A stretch of 12,621 nt of DNA from Alphaproteobacteria bacterium (GCA_028293005.1 JAQGLH010000072.1:1-12621), one strand, 5' to 3'; positions 6,658 through 12,621 are shown, numbered from the stretch's first letter. The notes: generated by a model not told the origin, from the sequence alone. Program-made: numbers and translations.

Positions 6658-7182
6658 TCAGGCCTGACGGCGACGCTGCTCGGCCATGAAGCGCAGCAGC
6701 GCCAGGCTCTCCTCGGTGCCAGCCACCAACGACGAGATAATCTCGGCATATTGCCTGAACTGCTTGGCATCGAGGCCGGCGAAGATCGTGTCGTTGACCG
6801 GGCGCTGGGTTTCGGAGAGCTCGGCGAGCAAGGCATGTGCCTTGTCGGTCACGCGCAGGATCACGCGCCGGCCATCCTCGGGATCAGGGGTCTTGGTGAC
6901 CAGCCCCGACTTGACCAGCTTGTTGATCTCGATCGTCACGAATGCGCCGGAAAGATGAAGATGGTCGCTGACGCGGCTGACCCCGACCTCGCCCGAATCG
7001 GCGAGATGCTCGATGGCGATCAGGATCGAATAAGCCGGGCCGCTCAGCCCGATCACCTCGCCGAGCCGGTTGCGGATTTCCTGCAGCCGGACCGCGAAGC
7101 CGAGCGAATCGTGCACGGCCTGGCGGAACAAGGCGTCGCTTTGGCCGTCGAGCAATTCGGGCCTGCTTACCGTCAACGACAT
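6658..7182 (-). CDS. MarR-family transcriptional regulator
   Basis: This 174-residue cytoplasmic regulator has the MarR winged-helix fold: an N-terminal dimerisation helix, then (counting from the alternative GTG) VGVSRVSDHLHLSGAFVTIEINKLVKSGLV (about 67-96) as the helix-turn-helix, the wing DPEDGRRVILRVTDKA (about 101-116), and C-terminal dimer helices. MarR proteins of catabolic clusters usually repress and release DNA on binding an aromatic ligand. Two starts abut: GTG at 7185 and ATG at 7182. AAGGGG at 7191-7196 is 8 bases from the ATG and 5 from the GTG, so I chose the ATG. It heads its own promoter, which carries a perfect inverted repeat in the -35/-10 spacer, implying autoregulation. 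Related sites lie in the divergent control region near 9664-9703. Confidence 0.9.
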   Translation of the reverse strand: MSLTVSRPELLDGQSDALFRQAVHDSLGFAVRLQEIRNRLGEVIGLSGPAYSILIAIEHLADSGEVGVSRVSDHLHLSGAFVTIEINKLVKSGLVTKTPDPEDGRRVILRVTDKAHALLAELSETQRPVNDTIFAGLDAKQFRQYAEIISSLVAGTEESLALLRFMAEQRRRQA

Positions 7183-7204
7183 CACGTTTTCCCCTTAGAT
7201 ATTC

Positions 7205-7233
7205 ATATTAGCTTTGTATGAAAGCTAGGTCAA
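7205..7233 (-). promoter_or_regulatory. sigma70-type promoter of the marR-reductase-hydroxylase unit
   Basis: Read on the minus strand, TTGACC (7233-7228) is followed after exactly 17 bases by TAATAT (7210-7205), both close to the consensus. Transcription would begin near 7198, leaving a leader of about 15 bases that contains AAGGGG. The -35 box lies just after the cupin stop codon, so this is an internal promoter within the leftward gene string. Confidence 0.7.
7209..7227. promoter_or_regulatory. Perfect inverted repeat, probable MarR operator (site 1)
   Basis: TAGCTTTGTATGAAAGCTA has arms TAGCTTT (7209-7215) and AAAGCTA (7221-7227) with a 5-base spacer. It fills the 17-base spacer of the marR promoter and overlaps the end of the -10 box, so a bound dimer would occlude RNA polymerase. 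Two related sequences occur at 9664-9682 (14 of 19 identical) and 9685-9703. Size and symmetry suit a MarR dimer. Confidence 0.7.
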
Positions 7234-7238
7234 CGAAG

Positions 7239-7628
7239 TCACGCGGGATCGAAATAATGGATCTCGAGCAGCAGGCAGCCGCCGTTCGAGCGGAACGGGC
7301 CATGATAGACGCCGGGCGGGCGGCAGGCATAGGTGGGCGCCATGAAGTTCTCGCCGCCGTTACCTGCCTCGTCGTTGCCAACCGTGAGATCGCCCTGCAG
7401 CAGGAAGACCTCCTCCCAATAATCGTGGACGAACGGCGTCTTGGTGAACACGCCGGGCTGGAAGCGAAGCAGGCGCGTGCGGCTGCCCTTGCGGTTTTCG
7501 CCATCGAGCGAGCCTGACAAGGGAAGCTCGTCGACGCCGCCGCCGGGAGCATAGCCGTCGGGGAGCTGCCAGCCTTCGCCGTCCATGGCGAGGCGATGAA
7601 ATTCCTTATGTTCCTTCGTGACCGCCAT
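7239..7628 (-). CDS. Small cupin-fold protein
   Basis: The 129-residue single-domain cupin has motif 1 as PFVHDYWEEVFLLQGDL (65-81), where H68 and E72 or E73 are likely metal ligands, and motif 2 as CRPPGVYHGPF (102-112), where H109 is the third. The usual second histidine of H-x-H is Tyr70, so the site is probably a 2-His/1-Glu or altered centre. Such small cupins act as dioxygenases, isomerases or ligand sensors; which of these applies is not visible. The gene starts 3 bases after the amidase stop, with an AAAGGA Shine-Dalgarno overlapping the amidase end, so the two are translationally coupled. A role in processing the pathway substrate is inferred from this position only. Confidence 0.8.
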   Translation of the reverse strand: MAVTKEHKEFHRLAMDGEGWQLPDGYAPGGGVDELPLSGSLDGENRKGSRTRLLRFQPGVFTKTPFVHDYWEEVFLLQGDLTVGNDEAGNGGENFMAPTYACRPPGVYHGPFRSNGGCLLLEIHYFDPA

Positions 7629-7631
7629 CGT

Positions 7632-8945
7632 TCATCCTTTCAAAATCTCCGCCGCGCAGGCGGCGACGCTCAGCAAATGGTCGTCCTGGCCGTTCAACGC
7701 GGCGAGGCTGAGCCCGACCGGGGCGCCTTCGACCGGACAGGGAAGCGAGATCGCGCAGCCGTCGAGGAAATTGACGACCGCGGGATTGCGCAGCACCAGC
7801 AGATTGGTGGCGTGATAGGCTTCGTCGGCGGCAAGGCCCGCCATCGTCGGCGCGACGATGGGCACCGTCGGCCACAGCAAGGCGTCGAGGCCCGCTATGC
7901 GCGCCGCGACCGACAGGATCAGCGCCTGCCGCCGCGCGATCAGCGTTGCATAAGCGGCCGCGCGCATCTCCGCGCCGGCCATGATCCGCGCCAGCACGCG
8001 CGGATCGTAGCGCGGCGCCGCCCCCGCGGCGAGGTGCGGCTCGTGCCAGGCATAAGCCTCGACTGCGCTGAAATTGGCCTGCCGGCTGATCGCCGGCAGT
8101 TCGTCTAGCTCGGGGAGCAGGATCGGCTCGATCGAGATTCCCGCCCGGTCGAGCGCGGCGATCGCCTTCTCCAGGCCCCGCGCGACCTCGGGAGAGACCT
8201 CGTTGGTGACGTAATTCTGCACCAGCCCGAGGCGCAGCCGGCCGGCGGGCAGGCTTACGCGCCTGCGGCCGGGCGTATCGCGAAGGCTGGGCGTATCGCG
8301 AAGCACGTCGAACATCGCCGCGCAGTCCTCGACGCTGCGCCCGATCGCGCCGATCGTGTCGAGCGTCGTCGACAGCGGCAGCACGCCCTCGCGGGAGATC
8401 GCGCTCGCCGTCGGCTTGAAGCCGACCAGCCCGCAAAAGGCAGCCGGGATTCGGATCGAGCCGCCGGTGTCGGTCCCGAGCGCGACCGGAACGATCCCGA
8501 GCGCGACCGACACCGCTGCGCCGGACGAAGAGCCTCCGGGCGTGCGATATTCGTGCTTGAACGCCGGATTGGCCGGGGTGCCGTAATGCGGATTGAGGCC
8601 GAGGCCCGAAAAGGCGAATTCGGTCATGTTGGTCCGGCCGAGGATGATGCAGCCGGCGCGGCGCAGCCGTTCGACCGCCACCGCATCGGCCTGAGCGGGC
8701 GGCGCCTCGGCGAGCAGGGTCGATCCCGCCGTGGTGGCATGATCCGCGAGATCGTAATTGTCCTTGATCGTCACCAGCGTTCCGAGCAGCGGCGATGCGC
8801 TGCCGCTCCTGCGCAACGCGTCGGCGGCATCGCCGGCGTGGCGCGCGGCATCGTCGAGGCGAAGGATCATCATGTCCTTCGCTGCGTCGCGGTCGATGCG
8901 GTCCAGAGCACGCTCGACACTGTCGCGGATGCCGTGGATGCTCAT
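7632..8945 (-). CDS. Amidase-signature family hydrolase
   Basis: The 437-residue protein is an amidase-signature enzyme with the Ser-cisSer-Lys triad: Lys61 in TIKDNYD, Ser139 in TPGGSSSGAA and nucleophile Ser163 in GTDTGGSIRIPAA. The spacing of 24 residues between the two serines is that seen in fatty-acid amide hydrolase and peptide amidase. It hydrolyses C-N bonds of amides or related compounds to acid and ammonia or amine; the family also includes GatA, but no gatB or gatC is near and the context is catabolic. No signal peptide is seen, so it is cytoplasmic. Its ATG overlaps the upstream DUF2848 stop as ATGA, and it ends 3 bases before the cupin. Residues 215-225 contain a duplicated LRDTP from an 18-bp tandem repeat. 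Confidence 0.9.
   Translation of the reverse strand: MSIHGIRDSVERALDRIDRDAAKDMMILRLDDAARHAGDAADALRRSGSASPLLGTLVTIKDNYDLADHATTAGSTLLAEAPPAQADAVAVERLRRAGCIILGRTNMTEFAFSGLGLNPHYGTPANPAFKHEYRTPGGSSSGAAVSVALGIVPVALGTDTGGSIRIPAAFCGLVGFKPTASAISREGVLPLSTTLDTIGAIGRSVEDCAAMFDVLRDTPSLRDTPGRRRVSLPAGRLRLGLVQNYVTNEVSPEVARGLEKAIAALDRAGISIEPILLPELDELPAISRQANFSAVEAYAWHEPHLAAGAAPRYDPRVLARIMAGAEMRAAAYATLIARRQALILSVAARIAGLDALLWPTVPIVAPTMAGLAADEAYHATNLLVLRNPAVVNFLDGCAISLPCPVEGAPVGLSLAALNGQDDHLLSVAACAAEILKG
8271..8303. repeat. In-frame 18-bp-period tandem repeat inside the amidase gene
   Basis: GGGCGTATCGCGAAG occurs at 8271-8285 and 8289-8303. The 18-bp period keeps frame and encodes LRDTPSLRDTP in the amidase, in the variable region after the catalytic core. 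It is probably a small slippage duplication without loss of function. Confidence 0.85.
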
Positions 8946-9622
8946 GCCTCGGCGATCGGCAGCGGCTCGACCGCGTAGCTGTGGCGAAGGCTCCGCCCGA
9001 GCACCGGATCGGACAGCTCGAGCGCCATTTCTTCGGCGTATCGAATTCCCCCTTCGACCGGCAGTGTCCCGCAGAACATCACCGTTCCATCCGCGGCCGG
9101 GCCCTCGCGCTCTTCGTAGAGGGCAAGCAGATCATCGGGACGGCGCAGTCCGCCGACCGAACCGTGCTGATAGGTTTCGCCGCTGCGCGGCAGGGTCGAG
9201 CGCAAGCTGAGATCGTCCCAATGGGCGGAGACTTCCTCCCACGGCCACACGGTCACCGAGACCGGCTTGGCGCAAAGCTGCTTCGACAAGGTGATGCCGA
9301 CTGTTTCCAGGGCGCGATCGGTGTGGTCCGAGCCGACGCCGACGAACAAGGCGCCGTCATGCTTCCACAGCACCGCCTCGGCTTCGCCCGAGGCTTCGCG
9401 GCCGACCATCTGAACCCGAGCGTGCGGCGTTAGCAGGTCCGCGCTCACGCGATAGAAGATCGGCACGCTCTTGGGCGGTGCGACGCCGAGCGCGGCAAGC
9501 TCCTCGATATGCGCATTGAGCACGGCCGTGTCGCGGCCGGTCCACCCGGCGATGACCAACTGGCGCGGCATGAAGGCCAGCTTTCCTTGACCGTTTTTCC
9601 CCTCGATCGTCAGCTCAATCAC
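8942..9622 (-). CDS. DUF2848 family protein
   Basis: The 226-residue protein matches the DUF2848 family in my recollection: LVIAGWTGRDTAVLNAHIEELAALGV (22-47), VPIFYRVSADLLT (53-65), GVGSDHTDRALETVGITLSKQ (94-114), VWPWEEVSAHWDDLSLRS and a late MFCGTLPVEGGIRYAEEMALEL. GSDHTDR and HWDDL contain conserved acidic and histidine residues that could bind a metal or act in catalysis. No biochemical function is known to me; a hydrolase or lyase acting on a keto-acid or lactone intermediate is a guess. Start is GTG at 9622, fixed by GGGAGG at 9631-9636 with 8-base spacing. It is the first gene of the leftward arm, directly downstream of the operator-rich region, and overlaps the amidase start by ATGA. 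Confidence 0.82.
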   Translation of the reverse strand: MIELTIEGKNGQGKLAFMPRQLVIAGWTGRDTAVLNAHIEELAALGVAPPKSVPIFYRVSADLLTPHARVQMVGREASGEAEAVLWKHDGALFVGVGSDHTDRALETVGITLSKQLCAKPVSVTVWPWEEVSAHWDDLSLRSTLPRSGETYQHGSVGGLRRPDDLLALYEEREGPAADGTVMFCGTLPVEGGIRYAEEMALELSDPVLGRSLRHSYAVEPLPIAEA

Positions 9623-9663
9623 GCTATTTGCCTCCCTGACAAGTCGTTACGAGTAAGTTTGAA

Positions 9664-9682
9664 AAGCTTTGCAGACAAGCTA
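9664..9682. promoter_or_regulatory. Probable MarR operator, site 2
   Basis: AAGCTTTGCAGACAAGCTA matches site 1 (7209-7227) at 14 of 19 positions, including the shared left arm AGCTTTG and right arm AAGCTA. It is an imperfect inverted repeat of the same size. It lies 42 bases from the leftward GTG. Confidence 0.6.
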
Positions 9683-9684
9683 AT

Positions 9685-9703
9685 TTTCTTAGTAGACAAG
9701 CTT
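9685..9703. promoter_or_regulatory. Probable MarR operator, site 3
   Basis: TTTCTTAGTAGACAAGCTT matches site 2 at 13 of 19 positions and begins exactly 21 bp later, two helical turns, so two dimers would bind the same face of the DNA. The right half AGACAAGCT is identical; the left half is degenerate. It ends 43 bases before the rightward ATG. Confidence 0.5.
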
Positions 9704-9745
9704 CCGGATATAGATAAGTTACAAAGCCATCTGGGGAGCGACTCG

Positions 9746-10507
9746 ATGAAATATTCCGTAGAGCGCTGGGGGTCGGGTGCCGAGCGTATCGTGTTCGTAC
9801 ACGGCAGTCTCGGTTATGGCGCCGCGGCATTTACCGAACAGAAGCCGCTCGCGGAGTACTTCACGCTCGATATCGTCACGCGTCGCGGTTACGGCGATAC
9901 GCCGCCGATCGACGCGGTCGATGTGCTGCGCGATGCCGAGGACGTCATTGAGATATTGGGTGACGGCGCGCACCTCGTCGGCACCTCGATGGGCGGCGTG
10001 GTCTCGATGAACGCCGCCGGCCTCCGGCCCGATCTGATCCGATCGCTGACCGTGATCGAGCCTCCCGCGTTCGCGCTGGCGGCCGACCTCGCCGACGTCC
10101 GGCGCGTGTCGGACGCGATGCGCCGCCACTGGCGCACCGCCGATGCGTCCGATCTTCACGGTTTCGTCAGCGGCTTCGTCGATGCGCTCGAGGTCGGCAT
10201 CCCCATTCCCGAGCCGCTGCCAGCTCCGATGGCGGCGACGGTACGCAACCTCGTCACCGAACGGCCGTGGAAAGTCGATGTGCCGATCGGCAGCATCGAC
10301 GATGGGCCCTATCCCAAGCTGGTCGTCGTCGGCGGCTGGAGCAAGGCGTTCGATGCGATCGGCCGAAGGCTCGCGGATCTGCTCGAGACCGATCTTCACG
10401 TCCTGACCGGCGCCGGCCATGCCGTGCAGAAGGTCGGGCAGCCTTTCAACGACCTGCTCGTGCAGCATGTCGAAAATTCGCGCCAAGCCGAAGGAGTGAC
10501 AGCATGA
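9746..10507 (+). CDS. Alpha/beta-hydrolase fold protein
   Basis: The 253-residue product has the alpha/beta-hydrolase plan: oxyanion segment VFVHGSLGYG (17-26), RRGYGDT (46-52), nucleophile elbow GTSMGG with Ser81, and the catalytic His225 in TGAGHAVQ. The position after strand 7, where the acid usually sits, reads VVGGWSKAFD without the usual G-x-x-D; Glu105 in VIEPPAF, after strand 6, or Asp203 may serve instead. Likely reactions are hydrolysis of an ester, lactone or a ring-cleavage C-C bond. The ATG at 9746, 7 bases after GGGGAG (9733-9738), is preferred over earlier in-frame codons that would run through the control region and the other gene. It leads the rightward arm and overlaps the next gene by ATGA. 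No signal peptide. Confidence 0.85.
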   Translation: MKYSVERWGSGAERIVFVHGSLGYGAAAFTEQKPLAEYFTLDIVTRRGYGDTPPIDAVDVLRDAEDVIEILGDGAHLVGTSMGGVVSMNAAGLRPDLIRSLTVIEPPAFALAADLADVRRVSDAMRRHWRTADASDLHGFVSGFVDALEVGIPIPEPLPAPMAATVRNLVTERPWKVDVPIGSIDDGPYPKLVVVGGWSKAFDAIGRRLADLLETDLHVLTGAGHAVQKVGQPFNDLLVQHVENSRQAEGVTA

Positions 10508-10938
10508 CCATCAACGTCGAGGACAAGATCGCCATCCATGAGCTTTGCGCCCGCGTCTATCTCAGCATCGATGGCAATGATGCGGCCGGCTTCGCCGCCG
10601 GCTTCGCCGCGGACGGCACCTTCGTCGCGCCCTACGGCAACTATACCGGGACCGCTGCGGTGCAGGAGTTCATGGAGCACCATATCGCCGCCGGCAAGGA
10701 AGACGGCGTGCGCCATCTGATCACCAACCAGATCGTCGACGAGCATGCCGAGGGCGCGCACTACCGTTTCTACATTCTCAAGATGAACGTGGCTGCCGGG
10801 CCGATCGCGATTGCGACCGCGGCGGGCGACACGCTCGTCACCAGGACCGCCGACGGCTGGCGGTTCAAGCGTTTCGAGCTGATCATCGATCCGGCAATGT
10901 TCGGCAACGAGAAGCCGGCTCTTTCCAGAGCCGCCTGA
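10504..10938 (+). CDS. SnoaL/NTF2-like protein
   Basis: The 144-residue protein has the cone-shaped NTF2-like layout: an N-terminal helix IAIHELCARVYLSIDGNDAAGFAAGF cut by a turn (about 9-34), FAADGTFVAPYGNYTG (34-49), a mid helix, HLITNQIVDEHAEGAHYRFYILKM (71-94), and the C-terminal strands DGWRFKRFELIID (117-129). Family members include SnoaL cyclases, limonene epoxide hydrolase, dehydratases, ketosteroid isomerase and ring-hydroxylating dioxygenase small subunits; the sequence does not show which. Its ATG overlaps the hydrolase stop (ATGA at 10504-10507), so the pair is translationally coupled and most likely acts in the same pathway. The start is fixed by this overlap and by GGAG at 10492-10495. 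Confidence 0.82.
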   Translation: MTINVEDKIAIHELCARVYLSIDGNDAAGFAAGFAADGTFVAPYGNYTGTAAVQEFMEHHIAAGKEDGVRHLITNQIVDEHAEGAHYRFYILKMNVAAGPIAIATAAGDTLVTRTADGWRFKRFELIIDPAMFGNEKPALSRAA

Positions 10939-11002
10939 GCGGGAATTATCGAAGCTCCGGACGGGGCCCAAATATCGCACCAGCGCCAGACTGGGAAAAC
11001 GG

Positions 11003-11019
11003 CCCGTCGGGCCGACGGG
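11003..11019 (+). other. Hairpin in the spacer before the receptor gene
   Basis: CCCGTCG (11003-11009) and CGACGGG (11013-11019) form a perfect 7-bp stem with loop GGC, 64 bases after the SnoaL-like stop and 59 before the receptor start. There is no T-tract. It could lower read-through into the receptor gene or stabilise an mRNA end. The rest of the 140-bp spacer shows no clear promoter and no copy of the 19-bp operator. Confidence 0.4.
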
Positions 11020-11078
11020 AGAGGCTTGTGCTCATCGAAGCGGGATCGCGCATCGCGACCGCGAAAAAGGGGGAATCT

Positions 11079-12621
11079 ATGGCTGGTCTTCACACATTGC
11101 TTCGGGGGTCGACGATCCTGGGGATAGCCATGGCTCCCCTCTGGTCTGCACCGGCGCTCGCCCAGGAGGCGAGCCAAAATGCAGCAAGCGCCTCCGCTGA
11201 GGCCGCGACCGGCACCGCGGCTCCGCAAGAAGCGGTCGACACTGGCCAGGTTGCCGAAATCCTGGTCACCGCCCGCAAGCGCACCGAATCGCTCAACAGC
11301 GTCCCGATCTCGGTGTCCGCGCTCACCTCGGCGACGATCGAGCAGGCGGGCATCACGTCGATCGACCGACTGAACGCGGTCGTCCCGAGCTTCAGCCAGG
11401 TGCCGGCGCAGGATCCGGGCACCAACATCATTACCATCCGCGGCATCACCCAGGTTCGCTTCGGCGAGCCGCCGGTCGCGCTGGTCGTGGACGGTGTCCA
11501 GGCATCCTCGCCCGATCAGGGCACCCAGGAACTGGTCGACATCGAGCGGATCGAGGTGCTCAAGGGACCGCAGGGCTCGACCTACGGCCGCAACGCGATC
11601 GGCGGCGCGATCAACATCATCACCAAGGAGCCGACCAACGAGTTCGAGGGCCAAGTCTCGGGCGAGGTCGGCCAAGGCCTCTACTACCGGCTGTTCGGCC
11701 AGATGTCCGGCCCCCTGGTCGACGATGTGCTGCTGTTCCGTGTCTCCGCCGCCTACAAGAACAATGACGGCCGCATCCGCAACGAGACGCTCGACCGCAA
11801 GGTCGACGATTATGACGCCGTCTCGCTCCGCGGCCGCATGCTGTTCAAGCCCGACCCGTCGCTGCGCTTCGACCTGCGCGGCAGCTATGAGAATCTGACC
11901 GGCGGCTCGGCTTATTATTTCCCGATCTTCCCGGGACAGGATCCGAACGACGTCCAGCCCGTCATCGCCAACCGCGACGGCAAGGGCATCCGTCGGCTGC
12001 GCGACGTGTCGCTCAAGGCGGATTACACGTTCGCCAACGACATCACGCTCACCTCGATCACCGCTTATGCCTATGCCAAGGCCGCGACGCTCGGCCAGGA
12101 CCTCGACTTCCTGCCCTTCCCGCTCGCCCCCGGCTTCGGCGGCCTCGTGCTCGACCAGACCCGCCTCACCAAGGCCTGGAGCGAGGAGGTTCGGCTGACC
12201 TCGTCCTCGTCGGGCCGCCTGCGCTGGCTGCTTGGCGCTTATTATCTGAACACCCACCGCGACGTCGCCTCGGCCGCGTTCCTCGACCTGGCCGGGGCCG
12301 GCGATTATCATCTGGTTCGCCTGAGCTTCCTGCCGGAGCGCAACCGCAACAACGCCTACGCTTTGTTCGGCACGCTCGATTACGACTTCACCGAGCAGCT
12401 CAAGCTGTCGCTCGGCCTCCGCCAGGATTGGGACGACCGCAACCAGACCAATCCCGCGACCGGGTCCGCGATCGCCAAGGTGTTCAAGTCGCTTCAGCCC
12501 AAGGCGTCGCTGAGCTACTTCTTCGCTCCGGACAAGATGGTCTACGTTTCCGGTGCGCGCGGCTTCCGCAGCGGCGGCTTCAACGCCGAATCTTTGATCT
12601 TCCCGCGCCAATATGATTCGG
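11079..12621 (+). CDS. TonB-dependent outer-membrane receptor, 3' end missing
   Basis: The frame is open from ATG 11079 to the window end (514 codons), with AAGGGGG at 11067-11073 placing the start. Residues 1-28 are a signal peptide ending APALA before QEA. A TonB box-like EILVTARKR is at 60-68, then the plug domain: VPISVSALTSATIEQAG (75-91), IITIRGI (117-123), VALVVDGV (133-140), VDIERIEVLKGPQGSTYGRN (153-172) and AIGGAINIITKEPT (173-186). After about residue 190 come alternating aromatic-rich strands typical of the 22-strand barrel, including LRWLLGAYYLNTH and KLSLGLRQDWDDR. Full-length members have about 700-800 residues. It would import the pathway substrate, or a metal complex, using TonB energy. 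Its place after the hydrolase and SnoaL-like genes suggests substrate uptake. A 613-residue frame on the other strand is a shadow. Confidence 0.92.
   Translation, partial: MAGLHTLLRGSTILGIAMAPLWSAPALAQEASQNAASASAEAATGTAAPQEAVDTGQVAEILVTARKRTESLNSVPISVSALTSATIEQAGITSIDRLNAVVPSFSQVPAQDPGTNIITIRGITQVRFGEPPVALVVDGVQASSPDQGTQELVDIERIEVLKGPQGSTYGRNAIGGAINIITKEPTNEFEGQVSGEVGQGLYYRLFGQMSGPLVDDVLLFRVSAAYKNNDGRIRNETLDRKVDDYDAVSLRGRMLFKPDPSLRFDLRGSYENLTGGSAYYFPIFPGQDPNDVQPVIANRDGKGIRRLRDVSLKADYTFANDITLTSITAYAYAKAATLGQDLDFLPFPLAPGFGGLVLDQTRLTKAWSEEVRLTSSSSGRLRWLLGAYYLNTHRDVASAAFLDLAGAGDYHLVRLSFLPERNRNNAYALFGTLDYDFTEQLKLSLGLRQDWDDRNQTNPATGSAIAKVFKSLQPKASLSYFFAPDKMVYVSGARGFRSGGFNAESLIFPRQYDS

Larger units (their letters stand above)
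9623..9745. promoter_or_regulatory. Divergent AT-rich control region between the two catabolic arms
   Basis: This 123-bp gap between the DUF2848 GTG and the hydrolase ATG is much richer in A and T than its surroundings. It contains three copies of GACAAG (9638-9643, 9674-9679, 9695-9700), the last two part of 19-bp operator-like sites. A convincing -10/-35 pair cannot be picked for either direction: TATAGA (9709-9714) with TTCTTA (9686-9691) is a weak rightward candidate. Both genes have good ribosome binding sites here, GGGAGG for the leftward gene and GGGGAG (9733-9738) for the rightward one. Confidence 0.7.

Noticed and set aside
7632..8945. Amidase as GatA of the glutamyl-tRNA amidotransferase
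   Set aside because: There is no gatB or gatC nearby, and the gene is translationally coupled to catabolic neighbours.
9509..9745. N-terminal extension of the alpha/beta hydrolase to 9509
   Set aside because: It would read through the DUF2848 gene start and the operator region, and ATG 9746 has a good ribosome binding site and begins right at the fold's first strand.
11046..11058. TCGCG-CAT-CGCGA dyad before the receptor gene as an operator
   Set aside because: Short GC-only arms are frequent by chance in this base composition, and there is no second copy near other cluster genes.
10770..12611. 613-codon minus-strand frame opposite the receptor gene
   Set aside because: The plus-strand frame encodes clear TonB-receptor motifs. 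The antisense product is low-complexity Arg/Glu/Val/Gly sequence without a domain and also overlaps the SnoaL-like gene.

Overview
The window is GC-rich DNA that looks like an alphaproteobacterium of the order Sphingomonadales. The reasons are the rsmE–gshA pairing with a plant-type glutamate–cysteine ligase, a small exported protein of a type I associate with sphingomonads, a large TonB-dependent receptor beside catabolic genes, and the overall base composition. This is inference from protein families; no marker gene settles the genus. There is no tRNA, rRNA, CRISPR array or insertion sequence, and no gene-free stretch reaches 300 bases. The longest gaps are 3820-3983, 10939-11078, 9623-9745 and 1973-2074.

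Left part (1-4610) is ordinary chromosomal content. It holds the 3' part of rsmE (16S rRNA m3U1498 methyltransferase), gshA (first step of glutathione synthesis), a small secreted protein of unknown function, a divergently placed multipass membrane protein with an isoprenylcysteine methyltransferase-like C-terminus, and a tandem PilZ-domain protein. Two adjacent hairpins mark the convergent junction with the next block.

Right part (4659-12621) is a catabolic island with two divergent arms around an AT-rich control region at 9623-9745. The leftward arm is DUF2848 protein, amidase, cupin, MarR regulator, flavin reductase and HpaB-type FADH2-dependent aromatic hydroxylase. The rightward arm is an alpha/beta hydrolase, a SnoaL/NTF2-like protein and a TonB-dependent receptor that runs off the window. 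Several junctions are translationally coupled (ATGA overlaps at 8942-8945 and 10504-10507, and a 3-base gap between amidase and cupin).

The most informative non-coding signal is a set of related 19-bp sites. One is a perfect inverted repeat filling the spacer of a near-consensus sigma70 promoter in front of the MarR gene. Two more copies lie exactly 21 bp apart, nearly centred between the divergent start codons. The simplest reading is that the MarR protein represses itself and both arms until an aromatic ligand appears. The parts list suggests outer-membrane import of an aromatic amide, ester or lactone, hydrolysis, ring hydroxylation by the two-component monooxygenase, and further processing. 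The substrate cannot be read from the sequence, no classical ring-cleavage dioxygenase is present, and I do not recognise the full gene set as a described pathway.
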